This document shows positions 1-12,720 of a DNA stretch of 64,000 nt, piece by piece. The notes under the pieces were generated by a model, which made no database searches, was not told the DNA's origin, and worked only from the letters and a program-made list of their open reading frames with translations. Made by a program: the position numbers and the translations under genes. The DNA is taken from the NCBI GenBank assembly GCA_963678675.1, contig OY783200.1:14558246-14622245 (forward strand). Reading direction: 5' to 3'. The number at the start of each line of letters is the position of its first letter. The stretch's first letter is position 1. Origin of the DNA: Xiphydria camelus (taxonomy: Eukaryota > Arthropoda > Insecta > Hymenoptera > Xiphydriidae).

Positions 1-265
1 TTTAGATGAATAAGTCGCATTTGAGTCTCGACTATGAATGAGGGCCATAGTCACGATACTCCTATCGTATGGTAAGTCCGGTCGTCATTTGATTCATGAC
101 GTTATCACACTACAGATGACGTTAAGAAGTTCTGTGTAGTTTGTTTAAAAATCACAATTTTAATGAAATTAAAAAAATTTTTTTTCTCAGCAATTCAACA
201 ACTCTCGAATACCGGATAAGTTGCATAATATTTAAGTTATAATTATTTAATATATAAATTGCATA

Positions 266-864
266 ACAGGTTTACAAAAAAAAAATTCCGGACTATTTGA
301 CCGGACCATGGTATTCCGAGGTATTTTTGCGTCCTGAATCTGATCCCGAGGTCATCTGAGCCACATCGCATCAGAAAAACGAGATTTCGAAATAAATAAA
401 TAAGGAAATGGGACTGCCCTGAGCAGCACCCAGAGCATGACTCCAAGGTTCTAAGGCCATTAGGGTCAGTGCTGGGTCCACTGTCAATATGTCACAGTGA
501 ACGGATCGCCGGAATTGGATGCCTTGACAGGGAGATCGTAATCCGCGAGATAAAACGATCATGGCAACATTTTATCCACTCGGGTGGTTCTGTGATAGTC
601 CCGGTCGAGATTTAGGACTCCATTCCAATGTTTGGAAGGTATTCAAGACCTAAACAGCTAGCCCCCAACTCAACAGGTCGCTTGAGAAATTGTCCCGGGT
701 CCAGTTCCAAAAAATGGTCATTTTAACCTCTAAATGACCTTGAAATCTCGTTTTCCTGACGTGATGGGGCTCAGATGACCTCGGGATCGGATTCAGAACG
801 CAAAAATACCTCGGAATACCATGGTCCGGTCAAATAGTCCGGACTTTTTTTTGGTAAACCTGTG
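266..864. mobile_element. TA-flanked MITE with ~110-bp inverted repeats
   Basis: The left end begins ACAGGTTTAC and the right end finishes GTAAACCTGTG; both are flanked by TA (264-265 and 865-866). The arms (about 276-393 and 742-856) are near-perfect inverted repeats sharing the word CCGGACTATTTGACCGGACC. Length is about 600 bp with no coding capacity. TA duplication and a CACAGG-type end fit a non-autonomous Tc1/mariner element. Confidence 0.75.
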
Positions 865-866
865 TA

Positions 867-2980
867 ATCTGAATTTTACGCTGAATATTGTCAGGTATGT
901 TCGTCCACAAGTAGACGTACACCCTGTATAATTATATTGAGAATTAAAAAAAAATAAAGTCGATTATGTGAAATGGATATAACATTTTTTCAGCAAAGTT
1001 ATAAATAATACAATAAAATCATTAAGAATAATTTACTCAAACTTAAAGACCTGTCACAATTTCATATGCTGACTGTTTTAACAGATACACAGCCTTAGTG
1101 AAAATATTTCTCTTAGAAACAAATAAAGTTTGACACTTTTTTAAAATAGATTTTAAAAATTGTGAAAGTAAATATGCAAAATTCAAATAATTGACATTTC
1201 AGAGAAAATTAAATGAGTATACAGATATTCAAAAAGTCATAAATAATATTATACGATCATTTTTTTCAAAATATCTCTAATAATTTCTGGAAATTGTTAA
1301 ACTTCACTAAAGTCGGATTAATTATTATAAATGCTGAAGTCATTTTCAGAGACTCAGTTTTAAAGGAATACGGTATGGAAAAATATTTACAATAGGACGA
1401 TCACCGATATTTTGTTAACATTTCTCCAATTTAGAAAACTTTATCAGAGAAACCCTCAGAAATTAATTCGTAAACTTCATTCACTCTCAGATTTTCAAAC
1501 AATTTGGCAGAAAAATATGTTCGGTACGGCGATTGCTGACATTCTCGTAGATAAAAGAAATTGTAATTATTAGAAGAAATTCAAATATTTTTAGAGAAAT
1601 TCGGCATTTTAAGTCTTCAAAAAATAAATGAAACTTTACCATGAAATTATCTGATTTTCTTCTAAAATCCATAGGAAAATTTTTAAACTGTACACATTTT
1701 CAGAGAAATTCAGTTGTATCGAGCGTTTAAAAACTCCAATTTTTCATGTGGAAAGGGTCAAAGATTTTCATGGAAAGTTAGAATTTTTCTCTAAAAAAGT
1801 TTTAATTGCTTCAGAACTACTAGAAAAATTCTAAGCAAATCTTTCTTCATAAAGTTTAGAGATTTTCGGACAAAATTTTTCTGCTAAAGAAGTGGCCGAT
1901 ATTTATAATAGCATATATTAATAAGTTAATTATAATTACTTACCACATAAGATTCCTATGACAGTTAGAATGGGTAAGAAACAAATTCTACGATTGAAAT
2001 TTTAGAGATGTCATGAATTGAGTAATGGAAAATTAGCACATTTAAACTTTCGAGGAGAGTATGGAAAATATATTTTCGCGAAATCCCCACGTGGAATCAG
2101 TATCCACTGCAGAAAACAGGATACGACACGATCTCGCCAATGGTCGTAACGAAACTGTACTGCTAAGCGGAATCTTCAGGCTGGAAACAACTGCTTCCCA
2201 CACAGTGTTACACCAATGCGACCAACGTGTGACACGCACGCAGTATATAGTCCAAGGGAGATACCCGTATGTATTTACTTCGGTGCATTAATATTGAGTC
2301 AGACGTATACTCCGGAAATTTTGTTTCGTCTCAAAAAAGATTTCCTAGAAAAATGTTCCAATCCATAAATACTTACAAAATTTCCTCTTTGTTATTCCCT
2401 TACTACTATTTCCTGTATCGGCGTTCATCAATTGAATTTTAAACTTTAGAGGTATATTACGCGAGTTATTAACAATTCTAAATACTTATAATTTATCTAA
2501 AAGAATATGTGTAACCTGACAAAAAAAGTTGTCCAAACCAAATTGTTTATGCTTAAGGTCAAGTTTCGTCAAACTAATTATTATGTGTTTCGTTGGACTG
2601 TATATAGTTGAAATAACTAAACTTTTTCGGTTCATTCAATACAATTCGTTTCGTTGGTACATCTACATCAATTCAAATCCACTGCTTTGTTAAATTAAAT
2701 TAAGTAGGTTTGTTTCAATAAAAGTTTTTGTTAGACGAACTGTGACAGCATGATGTCACACTATGTTAACTATACTAAGAAAAAAATCATTTAATGCAAC
2801 TAAATTTTAAAGTACGATCGGCTAACTAAATGTTTAGTTATTTGAACAAATATTCAGTTGGAACAGCTAAGTATTCAGCTACTTCAACTAAATTTAATTA
2901 ATTTTAACTACATATTTCGGACCCTTGGAATGTCAAAGTTCCAACTACCATTTTTCGTGAAATTGAGTTGTTAGTGAGAC
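867..2980. other. AT-rich spacer without recognisable genes
   Basis: This is AT-rich DNA with many scattered near-copies of an AGAGAAATTC-like word between 1200 and 1860. A GC-richer patch at 2050-2290 has a short open frame on each strand (76 and 65 codons), but neither matches a family I know. A string ACACCCTGTATA at about 889-901 resembles ends of insect mariner-type repeats. I see no promoter, RNA gene or transposon ends. Confidence 0.5.
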
Positions 2981-2989
2981 AGGGTTTTA

Positions 2990-5900
2990 TGTACTCTTTT
3001 CTATTGATTATGAGACACCCAAAGAGCAATCTGTAGGCTAATAGTCGAGTTAGTAGTGGCACTTAGTTCCATTTGAAACAATGCATCGTCACTCATTGGT
3101 AGAACAAAGTTTTAAATGCTGTTATCCGTAAGACATGGTTCTAAGTGAGTATCAGATAGAACTGTGTCACTCTTAAACTTCAGATAGAACTTTGTTCTTG
3201 TTCTTTGTCTTATGTCTTGTGTAGTAGTTCCCATGCTGCCGTAGAACACTTCAGTCTAGTGTTATATATTTTTTGTCGGTATAGAGTGTTTAAAGACTTT
3301 ATATTTAGATGAAAAGAGTGTAAATCAAAAGAAAAATGCAATAAAATACGGAAAGCACATTTACTTCGTGGTAAGTAGTTACATTTAATTGGTATTTTAA
3401 TAGTTTTTGTTTCTAACCTATCTTTTGTAAGGAGTTTTAAAGATATAATGATTTTTTTCCCCCTTACTGACAGTCAAACTGAAACAAGCAGTCTTAGTTA
3501 TGATATAGAAAATGCAGATACTGAACAGCAGTACGAAATCAGTAATGTAATACCTATAATACCTGAAATAGTGAATGAAGAGGAAATTACTATAGAAGAG
3601 CCTGAAAGAGAATGTACCAAAAGGAAGTGGATTCGAAATGAGACAACGTGGAAATGCAACGAAAGAAAGAGGAAGTGCCAAGCTGGTGAAGGATATCTAA
3701 GCAAAAAGAAGAAGTGGGCACCTGCAAAGACAGTTTTAAATAAAAAAGATTGCCTCAATGGATGCAAGTTTAAGTGTAGTAAACAAATACCAATGGAGCT
3801 AAGAAATGATTTACTAGCTTCATATTACAAATTAAACCAAAATGAAAAACACCTATATCTGACTCAAATCACAAAGCGGATTATAAAAAAACGATCAACC
3901 AAAGAAACTAATGAAGAGAATAATGAGAATGTGAGCCGTAGACAATTTTCGTTTATGTATTACTTTCCCGCAAAGGGAGAAATGGTAAGAGTATGTAAAC
4001 AATTTTTCTTGGGAACACTTTGCATTTTACAAAAACCCGTTTATAATGCACATGCTTCAAAGGATGTTAATCAGATACCAAAAAAGGATGGTAGAGGAAA
4101 ATCTATTAAATCAGCAAGACGCATGACACAAGAGGTGATAGATGGTGTAATTGCACATATAAAGCAATTTCCAGTCATTGAATCGCATTATTGCCGAAGT
4201 AAAACTAAACGCCAATACCTTGAAGCAACTTTAAGCATCCCAAAACTGTACGAATTGTATCTTACATGGTGCCAAGAAAACCAGAAACAGCCTGTGAAAC
4301 TGTCCATGTACCGCCGTATATTCGTCACTAATTTTAATTATGGTTTCCATGTTCCGAAAACAGATAGGTGCATAAAATGTGAGTCGTACAGATTAAAAAA
4401 GTCAGATGGAAATATAACGAATGAAGAGCAAAATATCTATCAAGATCATTTAGCCGAAAAATCAGCAATGAGGGAGCAGAAAAAAAAGGACAAGGAAAGC
4501 AGATATCCACTTTTAATATTTGATCTCGAAAATGTGATCACTTGCCCTAGGACTGAAATAGGAAACTTTTTTATCTTCCTAAATTAAATACGTACAACTT
4601 AACTGCATATTTAACAACGACTAAAACTGTTTATTGTGCTATTTGGACCGAAGCACAACAAGGCAGAACTGGTAACTGTTTAGCTAGTGCATTCAAAAAA
4701 AATTGTAGACAGAGTCATATCAGACAATGATATTGGACCACAACTTATAACATGGAGCGACTCATGTGTCGCCCAAAATAGAAATTCGTTTATATCATTT
4801 TCTATCTTGGAGATTTTGCGGCAAAACAAAGACTTAGTTATCTTAACAATGAATTATTCTTGTGCCGGGCATGGAGCAGTGTAGGAAGTAGATTCAGTAC
4901 ATAGTAGGATTGAAAACCACATGAAGAAAGCGGAATTCTTCTCTCCTTTAGGTTTTATCAGGAACCTCAAGGCAGTTAATAAAAAGCATCCATATGTGAT
5001 CCTTGAAATGAAAGATGGTGATTTCAAAAACTATGAAGAATGGGCTGCCCATTTTGACTACAAGAAAGTGCCATTTTCCAAAGTAGTGGCACTAAAATTT
5101 ACTCAAGAACTAAACGTTGTTCAATATAAAACTTCACACACTCAAGAATTATTTCAAACAGCGGTTATTCTTTCAGAAATTAATATACGTCGCGAATCTA
5201 TACGAAAGCATGGTGATAGTACTTCTTTTCGGACACGTGGAGGCCGCAGAAACCTGAACACCAATAATAATACTCTGTCAGTTACTCCAGCACTGCAACT
5301 AATTCCCAAAGTATTACAAGAAAAAAAAGTCGTTTCAATTGAAAAAGTAGCAGCCATTAAAAAGATGATGTTGAGCATGCCAGACGTGGACAAAATATTT
5401 TATAAGGCTTTATGGAAAATTACTTAAATATAGAATTGTCAAGTAGCTTGTGTTTTCTGTTTTATTTTAATTTTTGAAAGTTTATTTTCTATATGCCAGA
5501 ATATTTCCATTTTGTTTTCTTGTAAACTTTTTATGTAATGTGTGCTACCACTGTTGCCTGAAATAAAAGATATATTTAAAATTCTTTAAATTATAATTGC
5601 TTTCATTTTTTCAATTTAAGTGTAGGTAACTATGAATCTGTTTACCATAATAATGTTCCCACATTGGTGTGCCAGTAACAAGGTCCTAAGTGACATATAG
5701 AACTTTGTACCGGTTGTTAAAATAATTTGCAATTTGGAATTTGAGAGCCAAGGTTCTATGTGGTACTTACAATTAGAACTTTGTCCTGTTGTGAAAAATC
5801 GTAAAAACTTTGGACAAGGTTCTATCTACAATAAACCAAATGCCCGTTTACAGGGTTCTCCTTTATTTAGAGTGAAATTATCGACAATAAATACTTACAA

Positions 5901-6030
5901 AACATAAAAGTAGATAACTGCCAAAAATTGAAAGAAAAGGGTACAAAATGAAGAAAACTGCATTACATTGAAACTTGACTAGCCAATATCTCAAAACCAT
6001 TGGTGTATCAGTTAGAACTTTGTCATTCCA
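2990..6030 (+). mobile_element. DNA transposon-like unit around the broken transposase, with subterminal palindromic motifs
   Basis: The coding remnant at 3448-5427 is flanked on both sides by repeated short motifs: AGAACTTTGT-type (about 3155, 3184, 5697, 5772, 6020) and their near-complements AAGGTTCTA-type (about 3135, 5678, 5747, 5812). They are often paired 15-30 bp apart as imperfect palindromes. Such clusters near both ends of a transposase gene are typical of transposase-binding subterminal repeats. I could not define terminal inverted repeats or a target duplication, so the limits are approximate. Confidence 0.45.
3448..5427 (+). pseudogene. Broken transposase-like gene, family with SD-x4-QNRN motif (DUF7869-like)
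   Basis: Three open pieces (3448-4587, 4687-4884, 4921-5427) belong to one gene. The first piece starts at the ATG at 3448 and is basic and cysteine-rich (NGCKFKC, CIKCESYR). The middle piece has TWSDSCVAQNRNSF and a GHGA motif, like the acidic core of a family common in insects and cnidarians that recent databases call DUF7869 (from memory). The frame is lost near a T6 run at about 4566 and regained at an A8 run at about 4693, and an in-frame TAG sits at 4882-4884. The product would be a DDE-type transposase acting on its own element; as written it cannot be made full length. The second copy at 27358-29337 has the same three lesions. Confidence 0.7.
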
Positions 6031-6450
6031 AGGTGCCGATTTGTTAAGATAACAGTTTAATAATATACGTTTTTCTACTATATGTTTCCACCCAAATAAC
6101 ATTAGTCATACTATATATATGCTAGGTATATACAGATGCATAGATTGCATATGCTATGTATATACAAATTATATGAAATGTATATATGATGGATATTGTG
6201 TATATATATATGGAAATATCACCACATGTATGTACACGGCATTTTCGAAGAACATGTGAAAATATGAATGTTTTCAGAGTATATATGCTAGAACGCTGAG
6301 AAAAAAGTTAGGGTAACTTCAATAAAAGATAATTTGATCCTATTAAAAAATCATTTTAATAGTTCCATTTTCGCATTACCGCATCCGATCATCTTTTCGG
6401 GGCGCTCACGGAATATACTTTAATATTTGGTCTTATACATACACTTATGC
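5430..6450. other. AT-rich 3' flank of the broken transposase
   Basis: This stretch holds subterminal motifs (5678-6020), an AATAAA at about 5561 that could be the transposase polyadenylation signal, and a TATA/CATATA-rich run at 6090-6290. No other gene is visible. Confidence 0.45.
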
Positions 6451-6454
6451 TTAA

Positions 6455-6765
6455 CTCACACGGTGCGACTTCACTGCGACAGCAGTGCGACAAAACTGAC
6501 GCACTCGGTCGGACTCGGTCGAGAGTACGTCGCACGCGGCAAATCGGCATGGAGACGCAGCGAAGCACTCACACGGTGCGACTTCCCTGCGACAGCAGTG
6601 CGACACGCACCTCGCGCTTGTCTGTATGGAATCTACAGTGGCGGTGTCGTTGTGTTAGTTTGCCGCGCATCTGCTCACGCGGTGGGACAAAACTGTCGCA
6701 GGAAAGTCGTCGATTCCTGCGACAGCGTGCGTCAGTTCTGTCGCAGTGAAGTCGCACCGTGTGAG
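6455..6765. mobile_element. TTAA-flanked hairpin MITE
   Basis: TTAA at 6451-6454 and 6766-6769 flank a 311-bp GC-rich unit. Its ends are inverted repeats, CTCACACGGTGCGACTTCAC on the left with its complement on the right. The left end recurs directly inside the unit at about 6566, so it may itself be composite. A TTAA duplication points to the piggyBac superfamily, though the tip is not the usual CCC. Confidence 0.65.
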
Positions 6766-6873
6766 TTAAGGCTTAAGTCTTATATATTTAAACGAAGAAT
6801 GTTCACAAACTGTCATCCAAAAACGCTTATTCGCAATATCGCATCTCTACGTCGCATATATCATAATGACAAA

Positions 6874-7087
6874 ACAAAACGTGTGGCCGCCACACGCGGA
6901 AGAAGTGAAACTTCGATATCAGTTTCTCTGAATTTGATTCCGGTGGTATTAGTTTCAATTGGCTCTTTACAAGTCTTTTACAATGCTTCTTCGTAGAGCC
7001 AATTGAAACTAATACCACCGGAATCAAATTCAGAGAAACTGATATCGAAGTTTCACTTCTTCTGCGTGTGGCGGCCACGCGTTTTGT
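6874..7087. repeat. Hairpin with GC palindrome core (CGTGTGGCCGCCACACG type)
   Basis: Two ~95-bp arms are near-perfect inverted repeats separated by a 27-bp loop. Each arm starts with AAAACGTGTGGCCGCCAC and continues with GAAGAAGTGAAACTTCGAT. The same arm motif occurs at 10751-10840, 20158-20374 and 53275-53547, so this is a dispersed fold-back family. Confidence 0.75.
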
Positions 7088-7332
7088 GTTTTTTTATGGG
7101 CACAAAATGTAGTGTAAGGAATATCATATTCACTGGATGTATTTTCACCAATATTGGATCCTCCCCCCAGGGACTTGAAAATCTGTTACATTCTCCTGGG
7201 TTTGGGACTGGTGTTGATCTGCATTAGCAGATATAGCAATATTTGATTGTGTTAATTTAATTCTCTCTCTCCATTTTCGACTTAGTTCTGCATCAGTTTT
7301 AGGTATTTTGTTATAAATTAATACACCCACGC

Positions 7333-7358
7333 ATACACACACACACACACACACACAT
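7333..7358. repeat. (CA)n microsatellite
   Basis: A short CA run lies inside element E. The matching GT run is seen in the inverted copy near 19890, where the repeat number differs. Confidence 0.9.
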
Positions 7359-8410
7359 ACAAGAATGTACAGTAATGCACGGTGGTTACTCGAGAAAGAT
7401 CACGACTCCGATCGCAGACTACACGAGCTCCGTATAGCCGGCCACTCGACGCGGTAAAATCCGGAAAACTGAAAATGTGCAAACGAAATACAAACAACTC
7501 ACAAGTAACTCTGCGCCCTCTAGTCTGGCTTCTCATATATCTTACGGATACACCCAAAAAAGGGTCCTAAACGCTGGATTTATGGTGAGACTAAACAGTC
7601 CTCTTACAATTAGTGGAGGTGCGACACTGCGTCGCCTCATAATACGAACAATAGCTTCCATCGCCCGAAGAAACCCTCTCGAGCAACACAAATCTGACCC
7701 CCTCTGCACAGTCTAAACAGCGATTGATTTTTGCCTTATTTTTCTTCAGTTTCAAGTTAATAACTATAACATGTGCGATCAAGAATAGATCTCCTCGAGG
7801 TCGTAAATCCCGAAGGCACTACTGCGTGACACGAATAGTGACCGAAAACGTAGAGTGGTGGATTTAAACCGTATCGGTTAGTTGAAATGATGTAACCCTG
7901 CACTCACAATATTACTGGTGATTATATTGGATTCAAAGAGATATAGTAATTCCGTGATGTAGCCGTGGTTTACAGTTAGATACACTGAGAGGTAGTTTTG
8001 AGGGAAATGTGTGGGACTGCGAACGCATTCGTAACCCCCATTCACCAAAACATACCGCCTGCCTCGCTGTTGCGACCGATGTACAGATGATATCTAGATT
8101 AGTGCGTTACTGAGGTTGCGATAATAGTGAGCCTCGCCGCGTGAGTGATAGTCGTACGGCGGCCTAGCGCTCCAGCCTCGCAAAATCGACACATGTGGCT
8201 TTGCCTGGCAAAGGCGATAGACGGTACGGCATCTACGTACGGTAGAGAGCGGTGGAATGGGGCAGAGTTGAGAGCGGTGTATTGGAGCAGGGTCGAGAGC
8301 ACTGTATGAGTGAGTCACGGTCGGAAGCGCTGGAGTGTGTGGGTTTCGTTACGGACGCGTCGTGTCGGGCGCGCGATTTTAGTACCCTCAGCATAAGTTT
8401 CATTTCAAAA

Positions 8411-8983
8411 TACGGAACTTATATACTAGTCAAATGCTCGTCGAACCACTTGTGAGAAAGTTGAGTAGAGCGTTTATCCGGTCGGTACTTTATCTTAAGG
8501 CCCGTATCCATTTGTAACAGATGACCCGTAACGTAACACCGAACCTGTTACGTTACGGCTAGTGGAGACGGAATTCTGTTGCATGTTATCCGTAACCAAT
8601 TTGACACGCGTAACGGCTTGTAACGGTAACGCGTGCCAAATTGGTTACGGATAACATGCAACAGAATTCCGTCTCCACTAGACGTAACGTAACATGTTCG
8701 GTGTTACGTTACGGGTCATCTGTTACAAATGGATACGGGCCTTTACAAGCCGAACCACTACTTGTCGGTTTTTAGCCGTCGCATCAAAGGACTGCTACGT
8801 TACGCGCGGCGACTAGTTGGGACGAGTGCATAGGTTTCGTGTATCGTTGCCTTTTGCATGCGTAGGGTGCCCGCCTAATCATTGCTCGCAATGCCCACAT
8901 ATTTCGACGATACTGGGACGAATGATACAATTGAAAATAATATTGATGAGGAAGATGATAGAGATAAGTGAATAATAATAATC
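8411..8983. other. Spacer containing one TTA-flanked hairpin
   Basis: Apart from the hairpin at 8498-8742, this stretch shows no gene. The 79-codon reverse-strand frame at 8784-9023 has no family resemblance and runs into the next palindrome. Confidence 0.4.
8498..8742. mobile_element. TTA-flanked fold-back MITE
   Basis: TTA at 8495-8497 and 8743-8745 flank a 245-bp unit with ~110-bp arms starting AGGCCCGTATCCATTTGTAA. A three-base TTA duplication fits the PIF/Harbinger superfamily. A right-half relative is found at about 41798-41856. Confidence 0.7.
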
Positions 8984-9992
8984 TATATGGGACATTCTCT
9001 GTCAAGACAGCCACCTTTTTCATGAGGGTCTCAAAAAATCTGATTTTTATTTACATAGTCATACGTGATGAAAAAACATTACCTAAATTTTTTTAGATTT
9101 TTGTCACGCGCCGTTAATGGTATACATCGATTTGAAAAATAAATTTTAACTTTAAAGTTTCAAGTATACTATTAATCTCATAAACAACTTTGTATACATG
9201 AAAATTTTTGTTTTTTTCTCAATTTTTCAAAAAAAAATAAAAATTTTTAAGTGACATTAAAAGGCATTTTCTTACAAGAAAGTGAAAAAAACACCAGAAA
9301 ATATTTATTTCGCCAATGCGACAGTCGATTTTTCTTCAAAAAATTCAGTACAATTGAAATCAATAAAAACTGTGTAGAAAAAATTTTGGTAGTGGGAGGG
9401 CCATTTCTTCACGAAGAAAAAAATTCTTTTAGTTTTTTGTCTAAAAAAATTTTGTTTTCATCAGAAAATGTTCTTTATCCCTTTATGCATCTAGATGCAT
9501 ATGATACACAAAATTGTCTGATTAAAAAAAAATTTTTTAAGAGAAAAAACTTAAAAAGAATTTTTTTCTTCGTGAAGAAATGGCCCTCCCACTACCAAAT
9601 TTTTTTCTGCAGTTTTTATTGATTTCAAATGTATTTAATTTTTTGAAGAAAAATCGACTGTCGCATTGGCGAAATAAATATTTTCTGGTGTTTTTTTCAC
9701 TTTCTTGTAAGAAAATGCCTTTTAATGTCACTTAAAAATTTTTTTTTTTTGAAAAATTGAGAAAAAAACAAAAATGTTCATGTATTCAAAGTTGTTTATT
9801 AGATTAATAGTATACTTGAAACTTTAAAGTTAAAATTTATTTTTCAAATTGATGTATACCATTAACGGCGCCTGAAAAAAATCTAAAAAAATTTAGGTAA
9901 TGCTTTTTCATCAAGTATGACTATGTAAATAAAAATCACATTTTTTTGAGACCCTCATGAGAAAGGTGGCTGTCTTGACAGAGAATGCCCCA
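8984..9992. mobile_element. 1-kb AT-rich palindromic element, tip interrupted by the BEL LTR
   Basis: The left tip (TATATGGGACATTCTC) and the right tip (GAGAATGCCCCA) are inverted repeats, and the arms continue with few mismatches to a centre near 9500. The small open frames inside (for example 9251-9622) are products of the palindrome. The right arm stops where a BEL/Pao LTR begins at 9993. In the second copy the missing tip bases resume at 41398 beyond the BEL element. Confidence 0.75.
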
Positions 9993-10701
<709 letters not shown>

Positions 10702-10750
10702 GAAAGAGAGAACGCACAGACTAACCACACTTACTTTTATTATATACATA

Positions 10751-10840
10751 TATTGATTACTTGTTCCGTTTTCTTTTCTACCCATCAGTATCGAAGTTTA
10801 ACTTTTTCCGCGCGTGGCGGCCACGCGATCGTTTTTTTGT
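10751..10840. repeat. Half of the GC-palindrome hairpin family
   Basis: The string TTGATTACTTGTTC, a CTACCCATCAGTATCGAAG stretch and CGCGCGTGGCGGCCACGCG match the right arm of the hairpin at 53275-53547. The left arm is missing. Confidence 0.6.
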
Positions 10841-11224
10841 TGTTCCATTATCTGTGCAGATATAGAGATTGTTTAAAAGCATATTTTTACCTGTCACAGG
10901 TGTATCATCTAGCTTTGCCCTCACGACTTCGTCGGCGTAAATCACGAAATAATCCCTATTTTACCCCCTTAAGGGAGTGGGGGTATATAGATAGTAGGTA
11001 TATTAAAAAACACACGTATTCTAATGCTACGTTGTTTCAAAATTTCAAAGCAATCGGTGAAGAACCATCGGAGATTTAAGATACACTTTTATTTATTTAC
11101 CCCCTTAAGGGAGTAGGTATATAAATAGTAGGTATATAAAAACGCGCTCGTATTCAACTGCAACATTTTGTCAAAATTTCAAAGCAATCGGTAAAGAACT
11201 TTCGGAGATCTTAGATTTTGAATT
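10841..11224. repeat. Spacer with a ~130-bp direct repeat
   Basis: Two copies (about 10962-11080 and 11095-11215) share ACCCCCTTAAGGGAGT, a GTAGGTATAT stretch and TTTCAAAGCAATCGGT. The preceding text (CTTTGCCCTCACGACTTCGTC) resembles tails of widespread insect repeats. No gene is seen. Confidence 0.6.
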
Positions 11225-11478
11225 ATCGAACATTACATTTTTATTTATGTAGATGTCGAAAAAAAAATGTTCAAAGCAGTGTTGCAAAATTGGGTTTGGA
11301 AAATCATTATGTATTCCAACATGACAATGACCCAAAACATACCGTGCATCTTGTGAAGTAATGATTATTGCACAATGTTTCTCACCAACTCCATTCCCCA
11401 AGTATTCCCCAGTCACCGGATTTGAACCCAATAGAATACATTTGGGAGTTATTGGGAGAACGAATTAGAACGAATTAT
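11225..11478 (+). pseudogene. Tc1-like transposase C-terminal relic
   Basis: Reading forward, about 11310-11345 gives FQHDNDPKHT and about 11400-11450 gives SPDLNPIEYIWELL. These are the second catalytic aspartate block and the catalytic glutamate block of Tc1 transposases. The frame is broken between them. The relic stops where the large palindrome begins. No Tc1 ends are recognisable. Confidence 0.75.
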
Positions 11479-11735
11479 TGATGTGTAAACATCTATGCTA
11501 TGGCTCTACGGTGGGACCTTCCTGGGAAATCGAGCGTCAGACGTAAGCCGTGTACATGTGACTGCGTCAGTGTGTGTGTGGCGCTACTGCGCATACTATT
11601 CGCGCAAGCTAGATTATCTCAACGGGAAAACATTTTAGAGAAAAATGTTTAATACAAAACTTTAAGGATTTTCCCGTGGCTACCCAGTGGTCGTATTGGA
11701 TTTGACCTTGACCGTGACCTTAGGTAATATCAAAT

Positions 11736-12480
11736 GCCTTCCTAAACCGTTCATCCGATTGCGATGAAACTTTGGGGAATGGTTGGACGCATGCCCGCGA
11801 AGGTTTCTGAGTTAGTAAATCTTATACAGGGTGTTCAAAAAGTACCGGTACTGATGATTATTATGCCTTCCTAAACCGTTCATCCGATTGCGATGAAAAG
11901 TTGGGGAATGGTTGGACGCATGCCCGCGAAGGTTTCTGAGTTAGTAAATCTTATACAGGGTGTTCAAAAAGTACCAGTACGGATGATTATTATGCCTTCC
12001 TAAACCGTTAATCCGATTGCGACGCAAATTTGGGGAACAGTTGGACGCATATCCGCGAAGGTTTGAGTTAGTAAATCTTATACAGAGTGTTCAAAAAGTA
12101 CCGGTACGGATGATTATTATGCCTTCCTAAACCGTTCATCCGATTGCGATGAAACTTTGGGGAATGGTTGGACGCATGCCGCGAAGGTTTCTGAGTTAGT
12201 AAATCTTATAAAAGGTGTTCAAAAAGTACCGGTACTGATGATTATTATGCCTTCCTAAACCGTTCATCCGATTGCGATGAAAAGTTGGGAAATGGTTGGA
12301 CGCATGCCCGCGAAGGTTTCTGAGTTAGTAAATGTTATACAGGGTGTTCAAAAAGTACCGGTACGGATGATTATTATGCCTTCCTAAACCGTTCATCCGA
12401 TTGCGATGAAAATTTGGGGAACAGTTGGACGCATATCCGCGACGGTTTCTGAGTTAGTAAATCTTATACCGGGTGTTCAA
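11736..12480. repeat. ~128-bp tandem repeat, about six units (left arm)
   Basis: The word GCCTTCCTAAACCGTTCATC recurs at 11736, 11864, 11994, 12121, 12249 and 12378, giving spacings of 127-130 bp. Each unit also contains ACAGGGTGTTCAAAAAGTAC or a close variant. Confidence 0.9.
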
Positions 12481-12720
12481 AAAGTCGAACTATACTTGAC
12501 CTAAATTTGACCTCCGCTGAGAATAAAGGTAACATGAAAAAAATGGTCAAGGACACATTTGAACGTGAAAAAAAATTAATTTGACCTTGATATAACCTTG
12601 AAGGTCATGGTCAAGGTCAAATCAAATATGACCATTGCGTAGCCCGGGAAAAATACTAAAAGTTTTGTATTAAAAATGTATTTAAACAATGGTGGACGGA
12701 CAAAATCAATCCACAATCTA

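Larger units (their letters stand above)
6874..8410 (-). mobile_element. Element E, copy in block A (inverted relative to the copy at 18833)
   Basis: This 1.5-kb segment is the near-identical reverse complement of 18833-20374 and is related to 51895-53547. One end is the hairpin at 6874-7087; the other has the string AGTACCCTCAGCATAAG followed by TTTCATTTC. An internal landmark, a GGCGGTATG box followed by a TGTTTTGG start, resembles the polypurine tract and LTR start of BEL-type elements. A short frame beginning NKIPKTDAELSRKWRERI is seen on the element's sense strand. The superfamily is unknown to me. Confidence 0.6.

Noticed and set aside
2042..2291. Overlapping frames on both strands in a GC-richer patch
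   Set aside because: No family motif, no splice or promoter support, and no conservation evidence available.
3448..4587. 379-codon frame as an intact gene
   Set aside because: The family continues past its stop in the following pieces, so the stop comes from a frame change.
6427..6996. 189-codon and 100-codon forward frames
   Set aside because: They run through the TTAA-flanked hairpin and into the next one; the repeats explain the openness.
7145..7557. Frames with poly Cys-Val
   Set aside because: The CV run is a CA/GT microsatellite. Only the KTDAELSRKWRERI part may be real, and it is noted under element E.
9251..9731. Two frames sharing the same protein start on opposite strands
   Set aside because: Both come from the arms of one palindrome.
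11736..12480. CRISPR-like array
   Set aside because: Units are 128 bp with no distinct spacers, in eukaryotic DNA. It is a tandem satellite.
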